Assembly: GCA_036374835.1 (NCBI GenBank)
Contig: DASUTB010000050.1
Location: 1-22,804, forward strand
From: DASUTB01 sp036374835
GTDB lineage: Bacteria; Actinomycetota; Actinomycetes; Jiangellales; Jiangellaceae
Length of the DNA: 22,804 nucleotides
Direction: 5' to 3'
Below, piece after piece: positions 22,380 through 22,804 of this stretch. How positions within the stretch are numbered: the stretch's first letter is position 1; every line of letters starts with the position of its first letter. The translations under genes were made by a program, and so were the position numbers. The notes under the pieces are model-generated. The model was not told where the DNA came from, did not search any database, and saw only the letters and a program-made list of their open reading frames with translations.

Positions 22380-22624
22380 GTCAGGACCTCCCGGTCAGGT
22401 AGCGGGTCCGCCCAAGGCCCACGTGTTAATCGCGTCGGCGCAGGCACGCCGCGGTCGATCGTTCGCAGCTGACCCCAGAATGACCACGTTAAGCTGGCAT
22501 GTCCGGGCTTTACGTGTCCTGTAGGCGTGGTGTCGTAGGGGATCGCCGCGCAATGGTTGGTCGTGCGTTGTCGGCGCTTGGATTGTCGCCGGTGCGTGTA
22601 GGTGGGCGCGTTCGGAGCGGAGCC

Positions 22625-22653
22625 TTGACTCGAACGTGTGTTCGAGGTAGGGT
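22625..22653 (+). promoter_or_regulatory. SOS promoter: -35/-10 with LexA box in the spacer
   Basis: TTGACT (22625-22630) and TAGGGT (22648-22653) are separated by exactly 17 nt and fit the actinobacterial TTGACN / TANNNT pattern. The spacer holds CTCGAACGTGTGTTCGAG (22629-22646), a perfect 7-bp dyad around GTGT that matches the Gram-positive LexA consensus CGAACN4GTTCG in full. LexA bound here would block RNA polymerase directly. Transcription would start near 22660 and run off the right edge. Confidence 0.8.
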
Positions 22654-22690
22654 GGGTTTCAGGCAGGGCGATAAGGCCCCTTTATTGGTT

Positions 22691-22723
22691 TTGCCGGGGA
22701 TCTGGCTCGTGGCAAGGATCCCC
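22691..22723 (+). other. Two interleaved inverted repeats in the SOS transcript leader
   Basis: TTGCC (22691-22695) can pair with GGCAA (22711-22715), and GGGGATC (22696-22702) with GATCCCC (22717-22723). The arms interleave, so the RNA could form either of two hairpins, or a pseudoknot. It lies about 30 nt after the expected transcription start. Confidence 0.35.
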
Positions 22724-22727
22724 CTGT

Positions 22728-22804
22728 GTGATTGATAGGCCACTCCACGGACTGAGTGTGAGCAGCATGTGGTGCGTTGCTTGGGGTGGTTTCGGTGCGC
22801 CGGT
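22728..22804 (+). CDS. Possible start of the SOS-controlled gene, cut by the window edge
   Basis: An open frame starting at GTG 22728 (or GTG 22758, or ATG 22767 in the same frame) runs to the right edge with no stop, giving at most 25 residues (MIDRPLHGLSVSSMWCVAWG and on). No clear ribosome site precedes any of the three starts, and too little sequence remains to recognise a family. It is listed because it is the only frame downstream of the SOS promoter that is open to the edge with candidate starts I checked; the true gene may begin beyond 22804. The rest of 22380-22624 holds no gene I can support. Confidence 0.2.
   Translation, partial: MIDRPLHGLSVSSMWCVAWGGFGAP

Noticed and set aside
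22380..22624. Possible remnant of a mobile element before the SOS promoter
   Set aside because: Composition is G/T-richer than the rest, but I found no terminal inverted repeats, target duplication or transposase fragment.
22499..22735. 78-codon plus-strand ORF near the right edge
   Set aside because: No ribosome site or recognisable motif, and it runs straight through the SOS promoter.

Overview
The window is high-GC DNA with dense, mostly ATGA-overlapping genes, many GTG starts, one TTG start and strong GGAGG-type ribosome sites. The gene repertoire (IclR-type PcaR at the end of a pca operon, phosphoketolase next to a tandem universal stress protein, secreted M14 peptidase, Gram-positive-type LexA box) points to an actinobacterium (Actinomycetota). 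I cannot place it to genus.

Left part (1-8118) is a protocatechuate/4-hydroxybenzoate catabolic locus. On the minus strand, in transcription order, lie pcaI, pcaJ, pcaH, pcaG, pcaB, pcaC and pcaR, tightly packed with four 4-nt overlaps. Divergently, on the plus strand, a CynX/NimT-type MFS transporter overlaps pobA. The logic is uptake of an aromatic acid, 3-hydroxylation of 4-hydroxybenzoate to protocatechuate (PobA), intradiol ring cleavage (PcaHG), cycloisomerisation (PcaB), decarboxylation (PcaC) and CoA transfer to beta-ketoadipate (PcaIJ). PcaD (enol-lactone hydrolase) and PcaF (thiolase) are not in the window; they may lie beyond its left edge. The 208-nt divergent gap carries candidate operator dyads.

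Middle part (8149-16671): a secreted M14 zinc carboxypeptidase with an inserted domain and a chitobiase-like C-terminal domain; a dienelactone-hydrolase-like protein divergent from an ArsR-type regulator, with what looks like a shared symmetric promoter and a leaderless regulator mRNA; a two-domain universal stress protein; a phosphoketolase; and an unusual one-component regulator joining an OmpR-type winged helix to an alpha/beta hydrolase.

Right part (16898-22379): an unrecognised 66-residue protein coupled to azlC-azlD (branched-chain amino-acid exporter type), preceded by a tandem repeated dyad; an OsmC-like protein followed by a 12-bp perfect hairpin; two overlapping flavoprotein genes (CzcO-like oxidoreductase and a GARCAG-type FAD oxidoreductase); a MaoC-like hydratase with its own promoter; and a convergent VOC protein.

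The last 425 nt contain no convincing complete gene but hold a very clean SOS promoter: TTGACT-N17-TAGGGT with a perfect CTCGAAC-GTGT-GTTCGAG LexA box in the spacer, driving something that starts at or beyond the right edge. This and the divergent and tandem operator-like structures are the most interesting non-coding signals. I see no RNA genes, CRISPR arrays or insertion sequences.
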